From Streptomyces dioscori (GTDB lineage Bacteria; Actinomycetota; Actinomycetes; Streptomycetales; Streptomycetaceae), in NCBI RefSeq assembly GCF_003024195.1, contig NZ_KZ679041.1:496001-560000 (forward strand): a stretch of 64,000 nt of DNA. Direction: 5' to 3'. A model generated the notes under the pieces. That model did no database searches, was not told the origin of the DNA, and saw only the letters and a program-made list of their open reading frames with translations. This document shows, one piece after another, positions 1 to 8,350 of this stretch (positions are counted from its first letter, which is position 1; each line of letters opens with the position of its first letter). The position numbers were made by a program, and so were the translations under genes.

Positions 1-1136
1 CCCTGTCGGGCGGTGAACAGAAGCGGCTCGTCCTCGAAGCGCTGCTGCGCGGCTCCGACGAGGTGCTGCTCCTCGACGAGCCGGACAACTACCTCGACGT
101 CCCCGGCAAGCGCTGGCTGGAGGAGAAGCTGCGGGAGACCCGCAAGACGGTCCTGTTCGTCTCCCACGACCGGGAACTGCTCGCCCGCTCCGCCGAGAAG
201 ATCGTCAGCGTGGAGCCGGGACCGGCCGGCGCCGACGCCTGGGTGCACGGCGGCGGCTTCGCCACGTACCACGAGGCCCGCCGTGAGCGGTTCGCGCGCT
301 TCGAGGAACTGCGGCGGCGCTGGGACGAGAAGCACGCCCAGCTGAAGAAGCTCGTACTGAACCTGCGCCAGGCCGCCTCCATCAGCCATGAGCTGGCCTC
401 GCGCTACCAGGCCGCGCAGACCAGGCTCCGCAAGTTCGAGGAGGCCGGGCCGCCGCCGGAGCCGCCGCGCGAGCAGGACATCACGATGCGCCTGCACGGC
501 GGACGCACCGGCGTACGGGCCGTGACCTGCAAGGGGCTCGAACTGACCGGGCTGATGAAACCTTTCGACCTTGAGGTCTTCTACGGCGAACGAGTCGCCG
601 TCCTCGGCTCGAACGGCTCGGGGAAGTCGCACTTCCTGCGGCTGCTCGCGGGCGGCGACGTGGCGCACACGGGGGAGTGGAAGCTCGGCGCGCGGGTCGT
701 GGCCGGCCACTTCGCCCAGACCCACGCGCACCCCGAACTGCAGGGGCGCGCCCTGCTCGACATCCTGTGGAGCGAGCACGCCCAGGACCGGGGCGCGGCG
801 ATGTCCCGGCTGCGGCGGTACGAGCTGACGGCGCAGGCGGAGCAGCGGTTCGACCGGCTGTCCGGTGGGCAGCAGGCCCGCTTCCAGATCCTCCTGCTCG
901 AACTGGAGGGGTCCACGGCCCTGCTCCTCGACGAGCCGACGGACAACCTCGACCTGGAGTCGGCGGAGGCGCTGCAGGAAGGGCTTGAGGCGTACCAGGG
1001 GACGGTGCTGGCCGTCACCCACGACCGGTGGTTCGCTCGCGCCTTCGACCGGTACCTGGTGTTCGGCAGCGACGGGCGTGTCCGCGAGACGACGGAACCG
1101 GTGTGGGACGAACGGCGGGTCGAGCGGTCGCGCTAG
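1..1136 (+). CDS. ABC-F family ATPase, C-terminal part (5' end outside window)
   Basis: The reading frame is open from the first base, so the gene starts upstream. What is visible is the end of the first ATPase domain (signature LSGGEQK, then Walker B LLLDEPDNYLD), an inter-domain linker rich in charged residues, and a complete second domain with Walker A GSNGSGKS, signature LSGGQQ and Walker B LLLDEPTDNLD. Two cassettes in one chain with no membrane segment is the ABC-F arrangement (ribosome-associated ATPases, including antibiotic-protection and EttA-like factors). Which ABC-F subgroup it belongs to cannot be told from this fragment. It ends in TAG just before a strong hairpin built from the intergenic repeat. 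Confidence 0.93.
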   Translation, partial: LSGGEQKRLVLEALLRGSDEVLLLDEPDNYLDVPGKRWLEEKLRETRKTVLFVSHDRELLARSAEKIVSVEPGPAGADAWVHGGGFATYHEARRERFARFEELRRRWDEKHAQLKKLVLNLRQAASISHELASRYQAAQTRLRKFEEAGPPPEPPREQDITMRLHGGRTGVRAVTCKGLELTGLMKPFDLEVFYGERVAVLGSNGSGKSHFLRLLAGGDVAHTGEWKLGARVVAGHFAQTHAHPELQGRALLDILWSEHAQDRGAAMSRLRRYELTAQAEQRFDRLSGGQQARFQILLLELEGSTALLLDEPTDNLDLESAEALQEGLEAYQGTVLAVTHDRWFARAFDRYLVFGSDGRVRETTEPVWDERRVERSR

Positions 1137-1192
1137 CGCTGGCGCTTCGCCGGGCCGGTTGTGGGTGGGTGCGGGTCCGGTGGGGGCTGGTC

Positions 1193-1271
1193 GCGCAGTT
1201 CCCCGCGCCCCTAAAAGATTGCGCAGTTCCCCGCGCCCCTTTCAAGGGGCGCGGGGAACTGCGCAATCTTT
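1193..1271. repeat. Three copies of the 20-bp intergenic repeat, forming a 28-bp hairpin
   Basis: The stretch 1137-1510 has no gene. Two direct copies of GCGCAGTTCCCCGCGCCCCT lie at 1193-1212 and 1221-1240, and one inverted copy at about 1245-1264. Bases 1214-1241 and 1244-1271 are perfect inverted complements (28-bp arms, 2-base loop), flanked by A and T runs, so this probably ends transcription of the ABC-F gene. The rest of the gap is the upstream region of the sigma-factor gene; I see no convincing promoter there. Confidence 0.85.
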
Positions 1272-1510
1272 GGCGGTCAGGCCTCCGGTGTCGCGGAACG
1301 CACTACCGCCTCGGCCAGTGCCCGCGCGTTGGCTCGCCGGTACCGCGTGTTTGACCGGTGAAAGCCGGGGCAGGCGGTCAGGCAGTGCTTCGGACAGGAG
1401 GCACGTCCGTGGGAGTCGTGTCCCGCCCCACGGGTGTGCCCGTCCGGCTCAGGGTGCGCTCTCACGGTTGACCGTCCAACCGGAGCACCCTCAAGAGAGT
1501 TGCAGGCATC

Positions 1511-2305
1511 ATGCGCACTCACGCGAGCGCCAGGCACCATCCGCACGACGACGCCCCCGACACCGCGGAGGACTTCCGCAAGCTCGCCTCGCTGTCTCCG
1601 GGCCGGTCGCGCGACGCCCTGCGCGACCAGATCATCGAAGCCTGGCTGCCCATGGCGGAGCGGCTGGCGGGCCGGTTCCGCAGCCGAGGTGAGAACTTCG
1701 AGGACCTGCGGCAGGTCGCGGCGCTCGGTCTGGTCAAGGCCGTCGACCGCTACGACCCCGAGCGCGGCAACGCCTTCGAGAGCTACGCCGTGCCGACCGT
1801 CACCGGTGAGATCAAGCGTCACTTCCGTGACCACATGTGGACCCTGCACGTACCGCGCCGCGTCCAGGACCTGCGCAACCGCGTCCGCTTCGCGCGTCAG
1901 GAGCTGTCCCAGACCATCTCCGGTCGGGCGCCCACGGTCGAGGAGATCGCCGAGCACGCGCAGATGAGCGAGGACGACGTACGCACCGGCCTGGAGGCGC
2001 TGGAGAGCTTCACGGCGCTCTCGCTGGACGCCGAACTGCCCGGCAGCGAGGACGGCTACTCCCTGAGCGACGCGCTGGGCTCCGCCGACCCGGCCCTCGA
2101 CATCGTGATCGACCGCGAGTCGGTCAAGCCCCGGCTTGAGGCCCTGTCCGAACGCGAACGGGCCATCCTCTACATGCGTTTCTTCAGCGACATGACCCAG
2201 AGCCGTATCGCCGAACAGCTCGGCATCTCCCAGATGCATGTCTCCCGGCTGATCAGCCGCTGCTGCGACCGGCTGCGGGACCAGGTCATGCAGGACGTCG
2301 CCTGA
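1511..2305 (+). CDS. RNA polymerase sigma factor, SigB/SigF/SigG subfamily
   Basis: A 264-residue group 3 sigma factor. Region 2 spans about residues 34-120 (core-binding and -10 recognition, with the phrase LRQVAALGLVKAVDRYDP), region 3 about 125-190, and region 4 with its helix-turn-helix about 205-262 (SQMHVSRLISR). The length and the short basic N-terminal tail are usual for Streptomyces stress/development sigma factors of the SigB/F class, which are commonly controlled by anti-sigma and anti-anti-sigma partners; none is adjacent. The ATG start has only a weak AAGAGAG-like ribosome site. Which promoters it reads cannot be decided here. Confidence 0.93.
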   Translation: MRTHASARHHPHDDAPDTAEDFRKLASLSPGRSRDALRDQIIEAWLPMAERLAGRFRSRGENFEDLRQVAALGLVKAVDRYDPERGNAFESYAVPTVTGEIKRHFRDHMWTLHVPRRVQDLRNRVRFARQELSQTISGRAPTVEEIAEHAQMSEDDVRTGLEALESFTALSLDAELPGSEDGYSLSDALGSADPALDIVIDRESVKPRLEALSERERAILYMRFFSDMTQSRIAEQLGISQMHVSRLISRCCDRLRDQVMQDVA

Positions 2306-2525
2306 CACGTCGAGCGACGCCCTGGGCGCTCTTCCGAGGTCGGCGGCACGGGTGAGCGCCGTTTCACCCGCTCGGGCGTCCGCGTGGCACGAATGGTGTC
2401 CGGCCGCGCGCGCCCCGGGCGGGGGCGGGCTCTGATGGAGGGCGGGGCATGCCGGACGTGCCCCGCCTCCGCCGCCGTACCCGGGCGTGGGGGTCCCCAG
2501 CCGACGGCCGAAGGAGACCGACCCC

Positions 2526-3416
2526 ATGCCGCTGAGCCGTACCGCCCGCGCACTGTCCGCCACCGCCTTCACCACCCTCGTACTCGGCACCGCCGCGACG
2601 GCCGCGTCCGCGAATCAGGGGGCCGAGGTCAGTCCGCGTACGGTGGCCCCCGGCGGCAGCGTCACCGTCTCCGTCACCTGCGAAGCGACCGGCGGTCACC
2701 CGCCCGAAACCGTCGACGCCACCTCCGAGGCCTTCGAGCACGGGACCGTACAGCTGCACAGGACCGGGCACTCCGGGCACTCCGGCGACTCCAGGGACTC
2801 CGGCGACTTCAGAGACTCCGGCGACTTCGGAGGCTCCGGCGACTCCGGACGTAAGGACGACCCCGCCGGGGCGGAGGATCTCACGGGGACGGACGACCCG
2901 GCCGGCGTCGAGGATCCGGCGGGCATGGGCGACGCGGACCTGGTGGGCCCGGACGAGGAGGACCCGGTGGGCCCGGACGACGTGGGTCCGCCGACGGTTC
3001 CGGAGGAGCCCGCGGGCGTCGGCGAGCTGGGAGGCCGGGACGACCCCGCGGGCAAGGCGGAGGCGCGGGGCGGCATCACCTACCGCGGCACCGCCCGTAT
3101 CGCGCCCGCCGCGGACTTCGAGCAGCGCGGCGGCCCCGACGGCGGCGGCAAGGCCTCCGAGTGGCGGGCCGAGGGCGTCTGCCCGGCGGCGCCCGGCGGC
3201 CGGGGCAAGGAGTGGAGCGCGTCCTTCACCGTCTCCCTCGGCACGTCCCACGACGGTTCGCACGACACGCGGGTCCCGCACGGGGTGCACGCCGGTCAGG
3301 GCGGCACCTTCAACGACTCCACGGCCGCCCTGGTGTCCGGCGGTGTCCTCATCGCGGGCGCGCTCGGCGCCGCCGTCCACAAACTGCGCCACCGGGACTC
3401 GTCCGGAAACGGCTGA
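2526..3416 (+). CDS. Secreted acidic protein with C-terminal membrane segment, function unknown
   Basis: The start is the ATG preceded by GAAGGAG; an in-frame upstream start lacks a signal-peptide context. Of 296 residues the first ~29 form a Sec signal peptide (basic start, hydrophobic core, ASA-type cleavage before NQGAE). Residues ~75-190 are low-complexity and acidic: a Ser/Asp/Gly-rich run of HSGDS- and DSGDF-like units, then D/P/G/E-rich units such as DDPAG and VGPDE. The remainder holds one predicted extracellular region, and near the C-terminus a hydrophobic helix (SGGVLIAGALGAAV) is followed by KLRHR, so the protein is likely anchored with its bulk outside. No LPXTG sorting motif is present. 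Family function is unknown; a cell-surface role is inferred only from topology. Confidence 0.8.
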   Translation: MPLSRTARALSATAFTTLVLGTAATAASANQGAEVSPRTVAPGGSVTVSVTCEATGGHPPETVDATSEAFEHGTVQLHRTGHSGHSGDSRDSGDFRDSGDFGGSGDSGRKDDPAGAEDLTGTDDPAGVEDPAGMGDADLVGPDEEDPVGPDDVGPPTVPEEPAGVGELGGRDDPAGKAEARGGITYRGTARIAPAADFEQRGGPDGGGKASEWRAEGVCPAAPGGRGKEWSASFTVSLGTSHDGSHDTRVPHGVHAGQGGTFNDSTAALVSGGVLIAGALGAAVHKLRHRDSSGNG

Positions 3417-3539
3417 CGCGGAGGCCGGCGGGCACGGCTGAGCTGAACGGGCAGGGCTGACGGCCGAGTTGGTGAAGCGGATCACTGGGTATGGGGATCC
3501 GGGTACGGGGATCGCGGAACACTGCGCGGAGGTACACAG

Positions 3540-4781
3540 ATGCGGCGGACCGAACCGGAAGGGCACGGACCTGTCCGTTACGGCCCGCCCCTCCCGGGCC
3601 ACGGCCTGCCGCCGCCACCCGGACTCGTCGCCGCGGCGACCGGCACACACACCGAACCGACCGGCGGGAGCTTCGCCCTCCTGGACACAGCCCGCGGCTA
3701 CTGGGCCCGGCGTGGACTGCCCGCCGACCGTGACCGGACCGTCGCGGCGCCCGGCGCCCCCGTCCTGCTCCTCGCACTGACCGCGGCGCTCGGCGGTGAC
3801 GTCCTGGTACCCCGTCCCTGCGCGGCCTGGTGGACACCACAGGCCCGGCTCGTGGGCGCGTCCGTCTTCCCCGTGGGCACGCCCGCCGAGTGCGGTGGCG
3901 TCCCGGACCCTTACGCCCTCCTGGAGACCGTGCGCCGGGTGCGTGCCGAGGGCGGCGATCCGCGGCTGCTCGTCCTGTCCGTGGCCGACGATCCCGCCGC
4001 GACCGTCGCGCCGCCCGAGCTCGTCCACGAGACCATCGAGGCCGCCGCGGGCGAGGGCCTGCACGTGGTCAGCGACGAGACCTGGCGCGACACGCTGCAC
4101 GAGGCGCAGGACACCGTACTGATCGGCCCCGCCGAGATGCAGCCGGACCGTGTCACGGTCCTGACCGACCTCTCCGGCCCGTTCCTCCCGGCCGGCTGGC
4201 CCGCCGCGATCGCCCGCTTCCCCGGCAACGACACCGGCACCCTGCTGCGCGAGCGCGTCCTCGACGTCCTCACCGCCCTCGACGCGCGGATCGCCGCGCC
4301 GGTCGCCTCGGCCGCCGCGTACGCGCTCGGCGAACCCGACGAGATCACGGGCCGACTCGCCGCGTCCGTACGGCTGCACGCGCGCGTGGCCGCCGCCGCG
4401 CACCGCGCCCTCACCTCGGCGGGGGCCCTCGTCCGGCCGCCCCGGGCAGGACGACACCTGTACGCCGACCTCGGTCCGCTGCGGTCCGCGCTCGGCGCGC
4501 TCGGGGTCGGTGACGCGCAGGAACTGGAGGACTTCCTCAGCGTCCGGCTGGGCATGCCGACGCCCGGCGGACACCGCTTCGGGGACGACCTCGGCGCCCT
4601 GCGCGTACGGCTGTGCACCGGGCCGTTCCTCGGGACAACCGACGACGAGCGCATGGCGTCTCTTCTGTCACCGGAACCTCTGGAATTGCCGCATGTGCAC
4701 AGCATGGTGAGTCTGCTGGGATCGACCCTGGACGATCTCCGCGACGACGATGACGCTCGGCGACGGGAGTCCCCTCGATGA
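3540..4781 (+). CDS. Aminotransferase class I/II-fold protein lacking every lysine, probable pseudoenzyme
   Basis: A 413-residue protein whose middle and C-terminal parts follow the fold-type I aminotransferase plan: the SDE segment that normally contacts the PLP ring nitrogen is at 178-180, and the C-terminal small domain is recognisable. The motif that should hold the Schiff-base lysine (usually SLSK) reads TDLSGPF, with glycine at 213. The NPTG-like loop has become DDPAAT (150-155). No lysine occurs anywhere in the chain, so a PLP internal aldimine is impossible. It may bind PLP or another ligand non-covalently, or act as a partner protein. Its stop overlaps the start of the MBL hydrolase gene by four bases, implying translational coupling. 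The N-terminal ~40 residues are Pro/Gly-rich. Confidence 0.82.
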   Translation: MRRTEPEGHGPVRYGPPLPGHGLPPPPGLVAAATGTHTEPTGGSFALLDTARGYWARRGLPADRDRTVAAPGAPVLLLALTAALGGDVLVPRPCAAWWTPQARLVGASVFPVGTPAECGGVPDPYALLETVRRVRAEGGDPRLLVLSVADDPAATVAPPELVHETIEAAAGEGLHVVSDETWRDTLHEAQDTVLIGPAEMQPDRVTVLTDLSGPFLPAGWPAAIARFPGNDTGTLLRERVLDVLTALDARIAAPVASAAAYALGEPDEITGRLAASVRLHARVAAAAHRALTSAGALVRPPRAGRHLYADLGPLRSALGALGVGDAQELEDFLSVRLGMPTPGGHRFGDDLGALRVRLCTGPFLGTTDDERMASLLSPEPLELPHVHSMVSLLGSTLDDLRDDDDARRRESPR

Positions 4782-5833
4782 CGCAGCAGTCCGAGTCGGC
4801 CACGACCTCCACGACCCCTACGACCTCCACGACCCTCACGACCTCCACCCCGCCTGATGTCGGAGGGCCCCTCGCGGAGCCGCGGCCACCGGGTGAACGG
4901 CGGGTCTGGCCGCGCTCCTTCGCCGGGCGGCTCACCGCACCGCTGCCGGGTCTCAGCGGATTCGCGCGGTTCGCACGCGAGGGGGCGCTGCGGCCGGGGC
5001 CCGAAGGGCTCGCCGACATTCCCCGACTGCCCTACGCGCCCGAGCCGTTGCCCCGGGCCGACTCCGGCACGGTCGCCGTCTCCTGGGCGGGGCACGCCAG
5101 TTGGGTGGTGCAGATCGGTGGCCTCACGGTGCTCACCGACCCGGTCTGGTCCCGCAAAATCCTTGGAACTCCCGCCCGGATCACGCCGGTCGGCGTGCCA
5201 TGGAGCGCGCTGCCGCGTGTCGACGCGGTCGTCATCTCCCACAACCACTACGACCACCTGGACGCGCCGACCCTGCGCCGGCTCCCGCGCGACACACCGG
5301 TGTTCGTCCCGGCGGGACTGGGCCGCTGGTTCCGGCGCCGGCGCTTCACGCGGGTCACGGAGCTGGACTGGTGGGAGGCGGCCGAACTCGACGGTGTGCG
5401 GCTGGACTTCGTGCCCGCCCACCACTGGTCGAAGCGCAGCCTCCACGACACGTGCCGCACGCTGTGGGGCGGCTGGATGCTGACCGCGTCCGACGGCAGG
5501 CGGGTGTACTTCGCGGGGGACACGGGGTACGGGCACTGGTTCGCCCGGATCGGGGCGCGGTATCCCGGGATCGACCTGGCGCTGCTGCCGATCGGCGCGT
5601 ACGACCCGCGGTGGTGGCTGAGCGATGTGCACTGCGATCCGGAGGACGCGGTGCGGGCGGCTCAGGACCTCGGTGCGCGTCGGATGGCTCCGATGCACTG
5701 GGGCACCTTCGTGCTGTCGGCCGAGCCCGTCCTGGAACCGCTCACGCGCGTCCGCGCGGCGTGGGAGGCGGCGGGCCTGCCCCGGGAGAACCTGTGGGAC
5801 CTCCCGGTGGGAGCCTCCCGAATCCTCCCGTGA
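4778..5833 (+). CDS. MBL-fold metal-dependent hydrolase, NAPE-PLD-like
   Basis: A 351-residue metallo-beta-lactamase-fold protein starting at the ATG of an ATGA overlap with the preceding gene. The first ~25 residues are a Ser/Thr repeat tail. Hallmarks are LTDPVWS near 119-125, the metal-binding HxHxDH as SHNHYDHLD at 154-162, a later PAHHWS segment, FAGDTGYG supplying the bridging aspartate, and MHWGTF near the end. This set matches the NAPE-PLD/UlaG-like branch (phosphodiesterase or lactonase activity), whose substrates in Streptomyces are unknown. Pairing with the degenerate aminotransferase homologue suggests a common job but not which one. Confidence 0.87.
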   Translation: MTQQSESATTSTTPTTSTTLTTSTPPDVGGPLAEPRPPGERRVWPRSFAGRLTAPLPGLSGFARFAREGALRPGPEGLADIPRLPYAPEPLPRADSGTVAVSWAGHASWVVQIGGLTVLTDPVWSRKILGTPARITPVGVPWSALPRVDAVVISHNHYDHLDAPTLRRLPRDTPVFVPAGLGRWFRRRRFTRVTELDWWEAAELDGVRLDFVPAHHWSKRSLHDTCRTLWGGWMLTASDGRRVYFAGDTGYGHWFARIGARYPGIDLALLPIGAYDPRWWLSDVHCDPEDAVRAAQDLGARRMAPMHWGTFVLSAEPVLEPLTRVRAAWEAAGLPRENLWDLPVGASRILP

Positions 5834-5879
5834 CGGGTCCCACCGGGGGCCGTACGGTCACCTGTCCACTGCGGCCCGG

Positions 5880-6118
5880 TGGGGGCGAGCCGCGCAGTTC
5901 CCCGCGCCCCTTAAGGGCGCCGCTTCGCGGCGGCCCCCAGGGGGAGGGCTTTCGCGGCTGTCTGCTGCTGGGGGCCTGCGGCCCCGTCAGGGGCGCGGGG
6001 AACTGCGCGGCCAGCCACGACGGAGCCGCAGGTTCAGGACGGTGCTGGGCGGGTGGTTTGTGCGGTGCGGGCCGGTGGGGGCGGGGCGCGCAGTTCCCCG
6101 CGCCCCTGACGGGGCGCC
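5880..6118. repeat. Convergent intergenic region with three copies of the 20-bp repeat
   Basis: Copies lie at 5892-5911 (direct), 5989-6008 (inverted) and 6088-6107 (direct). The first two can pair across ~80 bases that themselves contain GC-rich inverted segments, so the region probably serves as a two-way terminator between the MBL gene and the DedA gene. No other gene is visible. Confidence 0.75.
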
Positions 6119-6748
6119 CTAGCGGGCGACCGCGCTGCGGACGCGGCGCCACAGCGTGGGGGCCAGGCTGACGATCACCGTCAGGAGGATCGCCGCCAGT
6201 ACGCCCTCCCACGGCTCCTTGAACAGGGAGCCGCCCAGCACCCCGATGAGCTGGTACGTCGCGGCCCACGCGAGGCACGCCGGCGCGTTGCCGTGGGCGA
6301 ACCGGCGCATCGGCCACTTCGCCATCAGGCACGCGAGCATCACCGGAATGCGTCCCGCGGGGATCAGCCGGGACAGCACCAGCACCGCGACCCCGTGATC
6401 GGCGAGTTTCCCCTGCGCCTGCGCCAGCCGGTCCTCGGGCGCCCGGTCGCGGATCGCCTCCAGCCAGCGCGAACCGTTCTTCGACTTCATTCCGCGGCGC
6501 CCGAGCCAGTACAGCGCCATGTCCCCGAGGAACGCGGCCAGCGCCGACACCACGAAAACCAGCAGCATCGAGAAGGGCGCCGCCTGGTGGACGGCCACCA
6601 CGGCCGCCGAACTCACCAGCGCGCCGGTGGGAATGACCGGCACCAGCGCGCCGATCAGCACCAGCAGGAACAGCGACGGATAGCCGAGCGCCTGCTGGGT
6701 GGCCACAGTCGGCACGGTCGTGACCGCGACGGCGAGCACAGGCCTCAC
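6119..6748 (-). CDS. DedA/VTT-domain membrane protein
   Basis: A 209-residue polytopic protein with about five hydrophobic segments. The DedA (SNARE-associated/VTT) core shows GDMALYWLGRRG and the later Arg/Pro signature SRLIPAGRIPVMLACLMAKW. DedA proteins act in the cytoplasmic membrane as proton-linked lipid flippases or scramblases affecting envelope homeostasis; this member's substrate is unknown. The start is the GTG overlapping the TGA of the upstream MBL gene (GTGA), with GGAGGG nine bases before it. The 3' end abuts the intergenic repeat. Confidence 0.88.
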   Translation of the reverse strand: MRPVLAVAVTTVPTVATQQALGYPSLFLLVLIGALVPVIPTGALVSSAAVVAVHQAAPFSMLLVFVVSALAAFLGDMALYWLGRRGMKSKNGSRWLEAIRDRAPEDRLAQAQGKLADHGVAVLVLSRLIPAGRIPVMLACLMAKWPMRRFAHGNAPACLAWAATYQLIGVLGGSLFKEPWEGVLAAILLTVIVSLAPTLWRRVRSAVAR

Positions 6749-7584
6749 CTGGTTCCGCCCTCCCGCTCGTCGTCGCCCCGACCAGCCGGTGCGTCCCCAG
6801 GAGAAGACCGGTACCCCACGATCTTGGGTCGCACACTTTCCCCCTGGTCGAGCCGGTGCACGGTCACGCCGGGCGCACGCTCGGCGGCCAGGCGCACGAA
6901 CTCGGCACCTGGTTCATGGAATTCATGGGGGCGCACGGAATCCATCCCGATCGGCCAGTACGTGCCGTAGTGCACCGGCACCGCGCTGCCGGGCCGGAGC
7001 AGGGCCAGCGCGTCGGCGGCCCGGCCCGCGTCCAGGTGCCCCTCGCCCAGGTACGGGCCCCACCCGCCGACCGGCAGCAGCGCCACGTCGACCGGCCCGA
7101 CCTCCTCCGCCATCGACTCGAACAGCCCGGTGTCCCCGGCGAAGTACGTCCGGGACTCGCCCTCGATCACATAGCCGAGAGCGGGCGCGCGATGCGGCCC
7201 GACCGGCAGCCGCCGCCCGTCGTGCCGAGCGGAGACGACCCGTACGACCAGGTCACCGACCTGGACCCGGTCGCCGGGCGCCACCTCGGTCAGCTCCGGT
7301 CCGCCGAGCCTGCGCAGTCCGGGCACCGCGCGCCGGGCACCGCGCGGCACCAGGAGCCGGGTGCCCGGGGCGAGCCGGGACAGCGACGGGATGTGCAGAT
7401 GGTCGGCGTGCAGATGAGAGATGAGCGTCACATCGGCCACCGCAGCCTCGGCGGTCGGGAGCGCGCCCCGGCGCCTGCGCAGATGCGCGAGCCGGCGCGC
7501 GAAGAGCGGGTCCGTGAGCACGCGTACTCCCGAGTCCTCTACCGTGCAGGTGGCGTGACCCCACCAAGTGATCTCCACCGGCAC
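6745..7584 (-). CDS. MBL-fold metal-dependent hydrolase (UlaG/NAPE-PLD-like)
   Basis: A 279-residue protein starting at a GTG seven bases after AAGGAGG. It begins directly with the beta-strand ITWWGHATC typical of UlaG-type MBL hydrolases. The metal site is SHLHADH (56-62), followed by SARHDGRRLPVG, FAGDTGLFE and PVHYGTYWPIG. It is not a close copy of the MBL gene at 4778; it is shorter at the N-terminus and has an extra acidic, Arg-rich tail. The last four bases overlap the DedA gene, so hydrolase and membrane protein are probably made together. Substrate unknown. Confidence 0.88.
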   Translation of the reverse strand: MPVEITWWGHATCTVEDSGVRVLTDPLFARRLAHLRRRRGALPTAEAAVADVTLISHLHADHLHIPSLSRLAPGTRLLVPRGARRAVPGLRRLGGPELTEVAPGDRVQVGDLVVRVVSARHDGRRLPVGPHRAPALGYVIEGESRTYFAGDTGLFESMAEEVGPVDVALLPVGGWGPYLGEGHLDAGRAADALALLRPGSAVPVHYGTYWPIGMDSVRPHEFHEPGAEFVRLAAERAPGVTVHRLDQGESVRPKIVGYRSSPGDAPAGRGDDEREGGTR

Positions 7585-7668
7585 TCCTTTGCCTCCTTCG
7601 CGCGACTCCCCCCGAGCGTACGTGCAGGAGTAGGGTCGGCGACGAAACCCGGAGGTGAGGGGGACGCC

Positions 7669-8094
7669 ATGGGAGACGCACGCCGTACCTCCGGCATGCT
7701 CCGCGTGACGACGATCGCCAGCCTGACGCCGTTGGAGGAGCTGGACGCGGACCCCTTCCTGGTGGACTCGCGCAGCCAGCACGCCATGTGCGCGCACTGG
7801 GCGGCCGAGCGCGGTTACGTGGTCACGCGGGAGCTGCTCCTGCGGGGGCTGCGGCCCGACCACTGCGCGCTCTGGGAGGACGCCGAGGCCGGTCTCGTGG
7901 ATCTGTTCGTCGCGCCCAGCCGCCGGGTTCTGGAGCGGGCGCTGGCCTCGGTCGAGGAGTTCACCGCCGAGTGCGACCGGCGTGGCGTGCGGGTGGAGAC
8001 GGTCGGGCATGCCGAGCCCGCGTACGACGCGCAGATGAAGGCGCGGGTGCATCGGCGGCTGTCGATGCCGACGGCCGGCTACGACGGTCGTTGA
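7669..8094 (+). CDS. Hypothetical protein, possibly a degenerate serine-recombinase-like catalytic domain
   Basis: A 141-residue soluble protein divergent from the MBL/DedA operon (84-bp gap). The ATG follows GGAGGTGAGGG at a longish spacing. The C-terminal half (VDLFVAPSRRVLERALASVEEF then ECDRRGVRVETVG) resembles the part of resolvase N-terminal domains where a choice of one recombinase among variants is followed by 'the host is forced to' type strands: a helix leading to ECxRRGVxxETV. The catalytic serine context of true recombinases is not evident and there is no DNA-binding tail, so the resemblance may be only structural. I do not assign a function. Confidence 0.62.
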   Translation: MGDARRTSGMLRVTTIASLTPLEELDADPFLVDSRSQHAMCAHWAAERGYVVTRELLLRGLRPDHCALWEDAEAGLVDLFVAPSRRVLERALASVEEFTAECDRRGVRVETVGHAEPAYDAQMKARVHRRLSMPTAGYDGR

Positions 8095-8350
8095 CCGATC
8101 CGTCGGATGCCGGTCCCGGTCCCGGGGGCGGGCGGTGTGGGGGTGCTGGGCGTTCGGGGACGGGTGCCGGTCCGGTGGGGGCTTGTCGCGCAGTTCCCCG
8201 CGCCCCTGAAAGACGCGCAGTTTCCCGCGCCCCCGAAGGGCGAGGGCTGCGCCCCTGAAGGATGTCGCCGGGGGGTGCCGTGGGCGTGTGGCAGGGTTGG
8301 GCTCTGGTCCGCCGGCAGGAGGGCGGGCGCGGATGTGAGGCGGGCGTGAC
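8095..8350. repeat. Intergenic region with two copies of the 20-bp repeat
   Basis: One exact copy is at 8188-8207 and a variant (one extra T, ending CCCCC) at 8215-8234, in the same orientation, downstream of the small hypothetical gene. Nothing else is recognisable before the phosphodiesterase start. Confidence 0.7.

Noticed and set aside
2526..3416. Sortase-anchored surface protein
   Set aside because: There is a C-terminal hydrophobic helix and basic tail but no LPXTG-like motif.
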